Assembly (NCBI RefSeq): GCF_029784135.1
Contig: NC_073744.1
Location: forward strand, 32,681,380 to 32,745,379
Direction of reading: 5' to 3'
Origin: Toxorhynchites rutilus septentrionalis
Lineage: Eukaryota; Arthropoda; Insecta; Diptera; Culicidae
Length of the DNA: 64,000 bases
Shown here: piece after piece, positions 42,595-53,939 of the stretch
How positions within the stretch are numbered: position 1 is the stretch's first letter
Layout: the number at the start of each line of letters is the position of its first letter
Notes under the pieces: generated by a model
Databases searched by the model: none
What the model saw: only the letters and a program-made list of their open reading frames with translations
Told to the model about the DNA's origin: nothing
Program-made: the position numbers and the translations under genes

Positions 42595-42973
42595 GGGCCT
42601 GATTCTCGAATACACTTCACGGTGGAAACGAAATAAACGGCACGCCATTGAACTACGTTTTACGAGTTAGTGAAGTGTCGAAGATAATGATGAGTTTTTA
42701 GGCAGAATGAGCACTTTTCAAATAAAAAATCATTAATGAAAATTAACTTCTTCGTATCAAACTGGTATTCAATGTGAGTGGAAAACTTTCTTCATGTGAT
42801 ATAATAATCTCATACAAAAATTTAATCTGAAGATAATTTGATATTATAATGATAAATTTAGTGGGAAACTAATCTCGCATCCAGATGTCGACACCGTACC
42901 GTTGTCATCGCGAATGCGTTTCATACCGTTTCCACCGTGAAGTGTATTCGTAGTGTATTCGAGAATCAGGCCC
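42595..42973. mobile_element. Inverted-repeat element (MITE), 379 bp, with 3 bp ATT flanks
   Basis: The left terminus GGGCCTGATTCTCGAATACA continues into CTTCACGGTGGAAACG and is matched by the right terminus in reverse complement. The right arm has a 14-base internal duplication (GAATACAC repeated). ATT is found on both sides (42592-42594 and 42974-42976), consistent with a 3-base target duplication. The interior matches repeat W at 1800-2260. Confidence 0.75.
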
Positions 42974-43064
42974 ATTTTCTCAGTGGAATCGAACTTCTAG
43001 ACATCGCTCGTACAACGTAAACCCACCAGCGTCACACAAGCGTTCAGCATAGCATTCAGACAGA

Positions 43065-43930
43065 GCCATACATTGGTGGCTTGAAGCGAAGAATATAAAC
43101 ACTTCTCATCAAGAAACGCTTCTGTTAGTATTACTGGCATCGAAAAATGTTACAATACTTTCTCATGCTCGAGATAAGCGCAGCTGTTATCCTTAGTGGA
43201 GAAAGTTTTGCTACTGGCAAGCAAAACTCAATCACATAAAAAATTCTAAAACGACATTTACTTTCTTGGTGACTAAATAAACGAAAAAAATTTTGTCTCT
43301 TAATCTCAATAACCTCGAAAAGAGTTGCATTGTTTCATTATGATGAAGATTAGCGTAAATGTTATCCTTGTTGAAGGCAGTTTTGCGATTGACACGAGAA
43401 CCCAAATAACATTCATCATGGTTTAGCTTGATATTCCTCAAACAATTATGTGGCGCACAACCTCAACGCCTGTTGCGCCAAAACGTCAGTTCGATGCATT
43501 GATGCAATGTCAAAGGCACCAACGAAACCCTTATGATGACGGAAAACAAGCGATGTTAACTGCTTCGAATTCATACCCTAACGCAAATATTCCTCTTCCG
43601 CTACCTCCCTCTTTGTTTATATTTACTATCGTAGTTGCATAATTTGCACCACCAAACAATCGTCCATCATAGGCTTCAAAATATTAGGTGATTGTTGGAT
43701 CGCGACATGGCCAATGCACGCACGTACGCATACGATGCCATATATCGATGGCTTGAAGCAACTAAATATACACACACACACCTATCTCCGCACTGCGCTC
43801 TTCTCAACAGAAGCCCTTTCTATTGATATTTCCGGTCTCCATTAGCTTTGCTTTCATCCTTGGTGGAGATAGTTTTGCTACTGTCATGCGAAATCAAATC
43901 ACACAAAATTCCTGAACAGTTATTGTCGTG
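43065..43930 (+). repeat. Diverged direct duplication of ~165-190 bp, ~680 bp apart
   Basis: 43065-43225 and 43740-43930 share GGCTTGAAGC, ATATxxACAC, CTTCTxTTGATAT-type sequence, GAGAxAGTTTTGCTACTG and AATCACA in the same order. The copies differ by many substitutions and indels, so the duplication is old or they are two members of one repeat. Between them lies an unrelated open stretch (43448-43642) with no domain. Confidence 0.55.
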
Positions 43931-44344
43931 GTGAGCCGATGATAGCCTAGTTTGATGGTTCCCCACATTTGTGTAGTTCAGAACATTAATGGAATGGCGT
44001 CAGTTTGATTGGTTGCGTCCTAAGTTCAATCCGAAACGAGGAGATGTGATTGTGGGGAATAAAGCTGACATAAAAAAGTATGTAACCCACTTCTTGTACA
44101 CTTAACATAACAGTGTAGGAAAACGCAAAGTTTCCTAAACGCAAGATCTACCGGAAGAAGAGACGCTTGAGAAAAACGATAATTGCCGAAGGCCGAGCCG
44201 AAGACAAGAGAATAATTCTCATTGTTCCGATGTGAGAACAGGGATTTCAGATTTCTTGTGGACTTTCCCCATAGATGTAAAACAATTTGAAAACGATGAA
44301 GGACAAGGACTTCAGAGGACTTGATCCAATTTGGGATCACTTTA

Positions 44345-45105
44345 GAAAAATGAGAGCCCTGAGAGGAAATTAAGCGAGAGAGAATTTGATTCTCTTGGTT
44401 GGATGACGCATTGCATCCAGTTGAGAGATCATTCTGCGTGCGATTTTTGGAGTGGAAGGTGCTTCTCGGATCGAAGCTAATAAATTTAAAGATGGCTTCT
44501 CAGTTTCGCGACCCTCGTCATGACAAAGGCGTGGTCGACGCTCCTTTAGAGTAAGTATCAGAGGAAAATCAAATTTAGTGATGAGAAATGTGACACGGTT
44601 GCGATAGCGGTGCAGTTTTCTTGCGAGCAAGAGTATGTGACATATATAAAAATAAAAAAATAATAGAAATTGGTAAAAGAAGAGATAAGCCAAGATCATA
44701 TTTGGCAAAAAAATTGTGGTAAGCCGGAAGAAGAGATGCTCCAAAGCATAGTAAGCATCGTTGGCAAAAAAAAAACAAGATAAGTCGAAGAAGGAAAGAA
44801 AATGACAAAAAAAAAAACGAAAAGTCATCATAGAAACTGCATTTGCTATCGTACATCATAATCACGAAATGGCCACTAGCAACGACCGAAACACCGCGGT
44901 ACGGTGCTAGTAACACGGCTCCCGTATACACAACCAAACCAATCGGAAGGGTGGAGGCGGACAACGTGTATTCAGAGGTATGACTTGGCGAAGCTCGTGC
45001 TGTACTCGATGCAACAGCATCTATCATTCTGCTAAACGATGTTTTGCCATCGAAATGTCCTGTCACAATTGCGGCGTCAAGGGTCATTTACTAAGGGTGT
45101 GCAAT
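44345..45105 (+). pseudogene. Decayed LTR-retrotransposon gag with two zinc knuckles
   Basis: In one frame near 44990-45105 the plus strand encodes CTRCNSIYHSAKRC, six residues (FAIEMS), then CHNCGVKGHLLRVC. Both are CX2CX4HX4C zinc knuckles, the second with the usual GH. A closely spaced pair is typical of gag proteins of gypsy/Mag-like LTR retrotransposons. Upstream (from about 44360) REFDSLGWMTHCIQLRDHSA recalls the end of the capsid part but is interrupted by stops. No LTR, protease or polymerase was identified around it. It is a relic and could be of another retroelement class. Confidence 0.5.
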
Positions 45106-45556
45106 TAACTACTACCACCGAGAGACAACAGACAACTATCGGATTCTCTGAAGCGAGTAATGGAATCGTCAGAAGAAGTGATAGTCAGCACCAAACCAGA
45201 AAGAATGCGAGGAGGACACTGAGAGAGCTGTAAGCGATGTTTTATTTAAACCATCCTTATCGGTGGGCATATGTCATGAAACAATATGTTTAGGCTCGAA
45301 TTTGTAGTTTGAATTATTTTCCTGTAATTCGATAATTTAAAATTCAACAATAAAGCAATTGAAATTGTTAAACTGACCTTACGGATTCGTATGTGATCAC
45401 AATTTTGTTCTTTGCTATTCTGGGTGGGCTAGATGACATGCACAGCTCTAATTGAATTATTTTAAATAGTTTTACAAGTTGTTGGGGCCGACCGTTGAAG
45501 CTTTTGCGGTGCGTACACAAAGCGATAACGGCATCGTGGCTGGAATAATCTGTGAG

Positions 45557-45750
45557 TGGGAGAATATTCGCCATTTCATTCCTTTACGTTGACTTCACGA
45601 TGACGGGACGTTGTATGTTTAGGGCACTTTAAACTTCCATGAAACTCATCTAAAATCCAAAAATGATGACACGTATCAAGTGCGCTATATATCCACCGTC
45701 CCGACATCGTGAAGTAAACGTAAAGGAATGAAATGTCAAATATTCTCCCA
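45557..45750. mobile_element. Inverted-repeat element (MITE-like), ~194 bp
   Basis: TGGGAGAATATTCGCCATTT and CATTCCTTTACGTTGACTTC, continuing CACGATGACGGGACG, on the left are mirrored on the right with few changes. Arms are about 55 bases, centre about 85. Weaker matching may extend the arms outward to about 45500 and 45800. Non-coding. Confidence 0.65.
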
Positions 45751-46089
45751 TGGAAATCGTATGGTAGTATTCACATACACCATACCGGCAGCTTTGACGT
45801 CGACAAAATAAGTCCTAGAGAATAGTTGACGGGACAATGACGGTGATGCTGTATGTGTAGCCCACTTTATTATATCAACAAGGTGAGAAAAAATATTCTC
45901 AGAACGGCAATTAGGTAAAAATAGTTGAATTAAATTTATTTTTTCTTTTCTATTGAAAAATACCCCTCCAACAAAGGCACACCTTCTGCGCTGTCGCAAA
46001 CGCTGTCAGCAGTTAACATAAAATTTTAGATCACTTTCATCACTACTGTCTCGCGTGTTGACATTTGCCGTTGTTGTTAAAGTGTGTGT

Positions 46090-46640
46090 TTTTCACAGTC
46101 CGGTTCAATCGTCGAACGCAAGCAGTTGTTGCAGTGGTAATTGCGGTGATTGCGTGATCGTGTCCCGTGCGGTGTGTGTCCATGTATTGAGATTATTTGC
46201 TCGGTAAAGGGAAGTTCTATCGGCTGGGGGAGCAGTGACACTACCAGCGGCAGTAGCAGCAGGAAGAGGCCGATGATTCCATTTTTCATATCTGTCTCGC
46301 GTATGTGTGTGATTCTGATTTTTCCCCATTTCGCTGACTAAACGGGTGGCCTGAGATTACTGCAGTCAATTTCGGTTCGTATTATTTGGTGTGGTTCTGT
46401 GGTCCAGTTGTGTGTGACGAGTGAAAATATAGTCGATTTCCCTTGTGGGGGGTTAGTGAAGCGAATCGGGAAAAAAGTGTTATCGGTTCCGGTTCTGGTG
46501 TTTCCATCAAGACACAATCGAATTAAAGTGCGAGTTCTTATTTTTCTGTGCACCAATTTTCGATCTATATTAGATGAAGTGAGTAGTTCACAACGTGATA
46601 AAGCCGAGCACTGGACGAGGAACGATTAACACGGAGGAAA
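46090..46640 (+). other. Candidate non-coding first exon and promoter, plus strand
   Basis: GC-richer than its surroundings and rich in short GTG/CAG words. It has a possible initiator TCACAGT near 46094 and ends with a strong donor, GAGGAAA|GTAAGT, at 46640/46641. No long open frame runs through it, so it would be leader sequence. It may serve the coding exon at 62016-62374, which has a matching acceptor, or a gene with exons in between that I missed. Evidence is compositional and the splice site only. Confidence 0.4.
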
Positions 46641-47689
46641 GTAAGTTAATGAGGAAGTTGGAGTCAACAAATTAAGAGAGCCGTGGGGGTTCAATAAGTT
46701 AACTTAATTTGATTCCAGAATCATTGGCCAACATTGGCCAACGCATTGCGTAGAATGATGTGGTCAACTCAACTCGCCAGACTAAAACGTGAATGAATGG
46801 ATGAAAATAAAGTAGAGCGAGTTCGCGATGTGAGGCATAGCGATAAGGAGATTATTATATTGCGCTGGAAGGTATCTTGGTCCTAACCGAATGAATAGCG
46901 AAGAAATTGTGACCATCGAATGGATCAAAACGTGTTTGGAGTAATGCTTCCAAAATAACTTCGTTTATGTTACGCCCGCTTGCTTGAATGAGCAACAGAA
47001 ATCCACTTAAAATATTAGTATTGCCGGCGAATTTTCGATTGAAGGGAATTTTATTATACAGTAATATGCTAGAAAGTTAGAAGTGATTAACACCGTTTGG
47101 CAGGTTGTAAATAAATGATACTGCTCAGTTATAGAAGTTAATCTTCTTGCCAAAAAAGATTGATTCTCTTTATATGAATCAAGTCTTTTCAAAGCAATGT
47201 TACGTCATTTTGCTTGAGGGGGCAGTCAGAAAAATGTTAAACACAATATTCATCCTGTTCTGCTCATGAAATTATGGGAATTGATTGTTTTTTTTTTTAT
47301 TTGAGTCGGATAAAATCTCGTCCCGAGGGCAACTTTACAAGCCAATTTTTATTGACGCACTTCGCGGAAGTATACTTGGGAAAAGTTGCCCATTTAAATG
47401 TCTATCACGATTTCTGAATTGCGATGAAAAAATACAAAAAAAAAATGCAACTACATATATGCATTTGAAAATAAATCTAACTTTATCGTGGGCTCGCCGG
47501 CGAATGTTCGGGTCTTACAGGCTGTACGTGAGCGTATCCAAAATGTACCGCCGGTCAGGAAACGAAAGCCTCAGATAATGTTGTTCCACCATTGGGCGCA
47601 CATTGTATTATCGCGAAGCATTTCCACTTCCGCGAGAGAAAAAAAAACCAATGTGGTTTTGGGTCCTGAACCTGTTTGGTAGACGGAAT
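46641..47689. other. Probable intron sequence, no gene seen
   Basis: AT-rich sequence after the candidate donor. Around 47470-47570 a short GC-richer patch has no recognisable coding content. Confidence 0.35.
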
Positions 47690-48337
47690 TCATTTATTCA
47701 TTTTCGTCAAACAAATGTAGACTATATACTTATATAATAATGTTACAATGTTTTCTTAAGTTAAATATTATTCCTACGGTACATGTTTCTTTTTAGCAGT
47801 TTTTTATTCATTGTTGTGTCAATTAATTCGCAGTGCTGATTGTATATACGCATCATGCGATTGATAGGAATGTTGTTTGCATAATTTGTTCTGGATGTTT
47901 TGGTTAGAAACAAATTGCGTGCTCTTAGTTGACGCCCAGGTACATAGAAATTTATTTTTTCTAGTAATTCAGCTGATTGTACTCGTTGCGAAATTAGATC
48001 ATTAACAAAAGAAAGCATTGCAAATTTACGGCGTTCCTTTAGTGCTTGGATGTTTATGAGCATGCAGCGTGCTTCATATGAAGGAAGTGAAAATGAGGTC
48101 CTGTTCAACTTACGGAGCGCAAATAAGAGAAACTGTTTCTGGACTGACTCAATGCGTTCTTCATGTACGACCATATACGGGTTCCAAACGATGTTACAGT
48201 ATTCCAGAATGGGCCTTACGTATGTGATATACAAAAGCTTGATTGTGTATGGGTCGTGGAAGTTATGTGAGAAGCGTTTGACAAAGCTTAACACACTATT
48301 TGCACAGCAGTGGAACTCCATACAATTCACTGACTAA
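47690..48337 (-). mobile_element. Jockey/CR1-type retrotransposon 3' fragment with 189-codon open frame
   Basis: The frame at 47761-48330 encodes the end of a reverse transcriptase ORF: YVRPILEYCNIVWNPY, ERIESVQKQFLLFALRKL, YEARCMLINIQAL, FVNDLISQRV and a basic tail. The same blocks, in the same order, occur in the relic at 31.9-32.1 kb (SIIEYAVPVWAPY, RIERIQKVFIRFALRNL), so both belong to the same clade. The 5' cut near 48337 removes the catalytic part. The 3' UTR is short (to about 47690). No clear target duplication. Confidence 0.75.
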
Positions 48338-50024
48338 AAAGTGTCCACATTTTCATCGCTTGTTTACGTGAAGAATATAATTTTTTCAAGCACACTTGGT
48401 TTGAGAGTGTATGGATTTCTAGCTGTCTTGACGCAAGGTCTTTAATGAAAAATGAGAAGATGGGAAGGTTTATATAAACATGTTTATAATTACATAAGTT
48501 TATTCAAATATTAATATTGCCCGTATTTAACTATTCAGTGCAATTTTATCAAAATTTGAAAGAGAAATTAAAAAAAGAAAGTTTTTTTCAATATTTTTAT
48601 GAGATTAATCTATTAAAAATCCATGATTACCTCTGCTTTATTATTTACCCCCCATTATTTGTTAATTTTTCCTGCTTTTCGTTCTTTGACCTATCATTTT
48701 GAGAGGTTTGAAATTGCGACAAGATAGAAATTTGGTGTGAAAGAGCGAATTGTAGAAAATTAAGTCGCAAATTCTCTAAACTTTATAATTAAAGTTTTTA
48801 TGTAGTATTTAATTTTTGAGTTTGTTTGAATGACAGATTGAAGTTGATTCATAGAAGAATAAGATTTCATTTGATATTACGATTTTTGAAATCGACTCAA
48901 TGGTTGTAAAATTATGACGTTTTGGAAGAAATCTTACTTATTTAATCAGCAAAAGGCCCACGTGGCATGTGCTGTACACAAAAATCGTCTCCATTCACAT
49001 GAATTTAATTTTTTTTTTCCAATTGTTAACTTTCATTCTCATATCAAGGATCAACATATCATATCTTTCCATTAATCCGCAAACATGCCTAGTAGTAACT
49101 TAAAAAAAACAAACTCATAAACGACAAAAAGAGTCTTCGTATATTTTTTATATATTTTTCACCGTTTTATAGCGCTTTTTTAGTTGGAGTGCCTTTTATT
49201 CGGCACGTCGCCAGTTGGAGCACGCGTCAATCAAGAAGCAATCATCCGTCATAATTGTATGTCAGTTTTACTCAGTTTTTCAATGCCATTTTTATTGAAG
49301 AGTCTTTGAACGTTAAAATCAAAAAATTAAGGCATAGTATAAAAGTATTTAGTTTTGCAGTTTGTTTGACAAATGTATTCGTTTGAAAATATTTATTAAT
49401 ATATATCCATATATAAAGTGGATTATATCACATCCACTATTCAAGGAAGTTAATGATATTTTCTACCATCAATCCAAATGCAGTAATCTTAATTATTATT
49501 ATGGCCGTACTAAAAGACATGAAAAACAACAAGAAAAACGCGAACATTGAAATTTGTGAACTATTGCAGTATTACTGCAGTATTATTGCAGCCATTCCAT
49601 GCCAAACTGATATAGTGGTTTTCAGATTTTCGTGAAAATTGGTAGCTTCCCAGCATTAAGTCGTATGAATAGCTATAATTGGAGGCGATATACATACAAC
49701 CAAGACACATTTGTATGATATATGATGCAGATAACTAGCATATACACACAAAAGTGGAGGCGATATACGTATATGCCATATTTTGTACGCATATAAAGCC
49801 GTATATAACGATATGCGATGCTTTTTGGACTGATATGCCATTTGATCCGACAATGTTACCACTCAATCCATCGATGGCACATGGAAAATCGTGTTTTTGC
49901 ATTTTATGCGAGTTTAGATATACATGATCGATATTTTGATTGATATTTTATGCGATTGTGATTTGATACGAATTTATATGTAACTTATCATATGCAAAGT
50001 TATACGATTTAATGTTTGCTGGGG
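48338..50024. other. Gene-free AT-rich stretch
   Basis: No coding content recognised. Around 49660-49990 the sequence is crowded with ATATGC/GCATAT and GATATAC words, including a repeated GTGGAGGCGATATAC-type phrase, and may be an old repeat. Confidence 0.4.
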
Positions 50025-50562
50025 TGATTCGATTTTTTTCACTTTTTCCCAAAAATTACTTTTATCAAAAACTCATAACTTTTGAACCACTAAGCCGATT
50101 CACATTATCGATACATCAAATTGAAGTTAATGAGCTAGTCTTTTTTGGAAATGTCAAACTTGCAAGAAATTTGAATTTTTTTCTTGTAATTCTTGATTGT
50201 ATCCGTTTTTATAGTTTACATGGTTTCGGGACCAACGGCGCTATATTTTTCTATATTTTTTAATTTCTTCCCCTTTTTCCTATTCTCAAAAATTCATAAC
50301 ATTTGAACTGCTAGAGCGATTCAGATGATAGATATATCAAATTAAAGCCTAGATTTTTTTGGAAAAATATTGCACTTGCGAAAAAAATTAATTTTGTTTT
50401 CGTGATTAATAATTGTATCTGTTTTTTTTATAAATAAAAAAAATAATTTTTTGCAAGTGTGAAATTATTGACTTGAATTAACTATGTCGATTATCTGAAT
50501 CGGTTCAGTAGATCAAAAGTTATGAATTTTTGAAAAACGTAATTTTTGGAAAAAAGGAGAAA
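50025..50562 (+). repeat. Repeat units around AAAAACTCATAACTTTTGAA, two direct and one inverted
   Basis: 50075-50200 and 50285-50400 share CAT(A)ACxTTTGAAC, GCxGATTCA, ATCAAATT and TTTTTTGGAAA in the same order. A third block at 50440-50550 has the same phrases reversed (AATCGGTTCAGTAG, CAAAAGTTATGAATTTTTGA). The array abuts the left end of the next transposon. Confidence 0.6.
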
Positions 50563-52998
50563 GGGGCTGTCCACATACCACGTGGACAACTTTAGGGGGG
50601 GTAGGGGGTACGAAAATGTCCACGCTTGTCCACGGTGAGGGGGGTGGGGATACAGATAATGTCCACGTGGACACGTTAAACAGATTTTTTTGAATACATT
50701 CAGATCTGTTCAAATAAATGATATCATTTCTGCATTTTCCGCCTATTTTGGGTATTTACTCTATATTTATCCATAAAATGGTTATGTCGAATATTCTCCC
50801 ATATCATTGAACTTCTTCACTGAAACATGTATTCTGCATGGAAGTCACATAAACATTGAGTGATCAAGCTTCCATTGGTAGTGGAGGATCTTTGTTTTCA
50901 ACTTCTTAGCTACGTCATATTTGAGTATAAACTGAACCATGTGTTCTAAATTCAGGTCTACGTGAGAGTAAATTTGACATAGCGAACTGCTGATACATTT
51001 GTATCTACAGAGTATATGTGGGATGTTAATAATATGATGAAATGACCGGAATATTATGGGATTTTCCAAAAATTTTGAGAAGGACTTAGCGAAACGAGTG
51101 CGATCCCAATTTTATAATACCAGCTCAAAAACAGAGTTCATATGCAGAACTCTGTACTAAAAGAAGCAGATTCAGTCCACCTTTTCTGATGGGTTGTACA
51201 CTCGTTCCCAAATATTTCTCGAATTTTTAGCATGCATTTTGCGACGTTATTTGACACATTGAAACAGCTGCGTTAGGTATGCTCAGCACCAGGATCAGTT
51301 TTTTAAGGATCATTTTGTCCTGCCGATCGAAAGATTGTGATGTTACAAATGAAATTTCCGTTAATAAGCACATGTTATTACGACATTCGTGTTTTTTTTC
51401 CAGAGGGGCTTTGAATCCGGGATTAGATTACATATTCTGCACCACAGCCAAGAGGAATCTCCTATCAATACACTTTATGGAATAAAACATTCAAAATATT
51501 GTTTTCTTTGTTCTAATTTTCGCTTCAATATATGAACTAATATCTTGCAGTCAAAGTTTAGTAAGGAAGTATACCTAAAACCATTGGCTGTTTCATCATT
51601 TCAATGCTTTCGACACATTTTTTTAAATAGTACCTCGATTAGCTTCAAATAAAACAACATTCAATTGCACTAAACGATTGCCGAAGTCTTCAGAAAAACT
51701 CTTTTCGATAGACACTCGTTTCTCGGAGATTATCTGCAGGCGAGTGATTTTATTGTCAAATAAGTTTCTCCAGATGTTATGTCATGCTTAATTGTAAAAA
51801 TATTCGCCTGATTGTGCAGTTTTACTGTTGTACTGTCCTTCGAAGTCACGGAGGAAATGTTTCTAATTTCAGTTTTTATTTTTGCTTTGGAAACAATCTC
51901 TACGTTAAAACCATTAGAAAAGCAGATATGTATTTGACGTTGATTCTCTGGAATGTTCTCGAAAAGCGTTTTGAACAAGTAGTAGTTTGGGCAGTTATCA
52001 TAATGGGATTATTACACAAATCATTAAATAGATTTCCATACGCATTCGAACAAATGGGATGAAAAAGAACGAATTTTTGGTTTTAGTAATTTTAACTCAT
52101 CATACAATACAATACAATACAATTCATAAAAATTCATACAATTAACAGAGCGTTTCCTGAAGCCAACGATTTCACATATTTTCAAACTCTCAAATATATT
52201 GGTAGGAAGTGGTATAAGAAATACTACATAAATAGAATTTGGAACAAACTGAAGCGCGATACAAATAACTTTTCGGGCAATGTTAATGAAGAAATCAAAG
52301 AATAAAAAACAACCGTTACTAATTAAGCCCATTTGCATTATTTTTTTTTCAAAAAAGGTTATTTGATTTAATATTATAATCAGAAAGTAAAGCAGTTTGC
52401 GTTGCATCGAATGAAAAATGCACTGCCTCAGACGAGAATTGTCTAGTGTAATTTTGCCTAACGAGCACTCTGGAAGTAAAAGCAGAATGGTCGCTGGGAA
52501 TTCGTTAATAACACATATTTTCAAGGCGCTGATGTAGTCTTAGTCGATTTATGGAATGGAACGCGTCCTCTGTAAATTCTCCAAACGATGAAAGTTTCGT
52601 ATTGCGCTGACAACAACAGTTAATTTGAGGTACTGTAGCTGGATGAAGTACAGTTAAGGAGCTTTCGAACTGTTGCCTACTTCATTTTTTGAATATGTGA
52701 TTTGCGGAGACGAAAAAAATCATTATTTTTGTTTCTATTCATTTGTTCACCAAAAAAGTACATGTTTTTCTCTTGAATAATTTTTTTATCATTGAAAAAC
52801 GCCAAATATAACATAACACTAATTTAAAATTGAATATAGGCACAATGCAATTATTTCCTTTTTTGCAATTACAATATATGGAAGAATGTCCACGTGGACA
52901 ACAGGGGAAGGGTAGTCGATGTCCACGCTTGTCCACGGAGGGGGAGGGGGGAGTCTAAAAGCGTACTTTTTCTGTCCACGTGGTATGTGGACAGCCCC
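50563..52998. mobile_element. GGGGCTGTCC inverted-repeat DNA transposon, 2436 bp, no intact transposase
   Basis: The ends are exact inverses over GGGGCTGTCCACATACCACG and the following TGGACA. Within about 115 bases both ends also hold GTCCACGCTTGTCCACGG, G-rich runs and a third GTCCACGTGGACA palindrome, so each end has three GTCCACG modules. AAA lies on both sides (50560-50562, 52999-53001), perhaps a 3-base target duplication. The 2.2 kb interior has only short frames (for example 52024-52524 minus, 166 codons) without recognisable transposase motifs, and a small (AATAC)n run near 52104-52122. Superfamily not determined. Confidence 0.75.
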
Positions 52999-53939
52999 AA
53001 ACATGATTTTTTGAACCATCGGTTAAATTTGAAAAATCATAATTTAAAAACGAAGGACACATTTTTGGATATGTTGTCTAAAAATCCTCAGCTTTCGAGA
53101 AAGAATATAAAAAAATGTAGCGCCCTTGAATGAAAACTATAAAGAATAATTGGCATGGAATATATATAGTATATAGTTTGGTGTTAATTTCCCCGGCAGC
53201 TAAAAAGCTGTTTACTTAAAAACTAATTGACGTTAACGTTTCATTACCTTGTAAATTCTAGATACAATACCAACAGAGGGTATTTAAAAAAATGGCTTTT
53301 TACGGGGTGTGTTCGAAATTGAAAAAAAAGAAATTTATTCAGAAATCATATTTTTAAGTTGTTTTTTAAGCGTACATACATTATTTAGTGGTATAATTAT
53401 TGTATCATTCAATTTATTCCGATGAGAATGCTTTAAAATATATCAACTGATGCTCTTACCACATTTTAATTTTTTTTTCAATGTTCAGTTTCTATGGCGA
53501 AGCTTCATTCGTAAATTACACATTTGTCATCATTGGTGGAATACGACCATAAATGTTGTTATGAATAGAACAGCAAGTTATGATTACAATACATATGGGT
53601 TTATTTTGATAATGCATTATACATAAGCCGATAAAAATGCATTATAATATTTGTCCACAGCGTTTCAGCGTGTATATGTATATTTTATTCAATTTTCAGT
53701 TCATAATTTCTATCCCATTCGCCGTGTTTATCATGATGATGCTAACATTATATACGAACCTCCCACCTTATATATGATGTCTCCCACCCTCTTAGAGACA
53801 TCTTAACAATTTGTTCAATTTTTAGAGCGTAAACCATCTGTCAATTTTTTCACTGTTTACATTTTCTTGCCACAAATCGTTGCCACTTTTTTCTCTCAAG
53901 TTCCACTTCTCTTCTCTGCTATTTGCTTTATTGATTACA
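52999..53939. other. Gene-free AT-rich stretch
   Basis: No coding content or repeat partner recognised. Confidence 0.4.

Noticed and set aside
52024..52524. 166-codon open stretch on the minus strand inside the GGGGCTGTCC element
   Set aside because: Rich in Ile/Leu/Phe as expected from AT-rich sequence; no transposase, THAP or DDE motif could be read. Kept only as part of the element.
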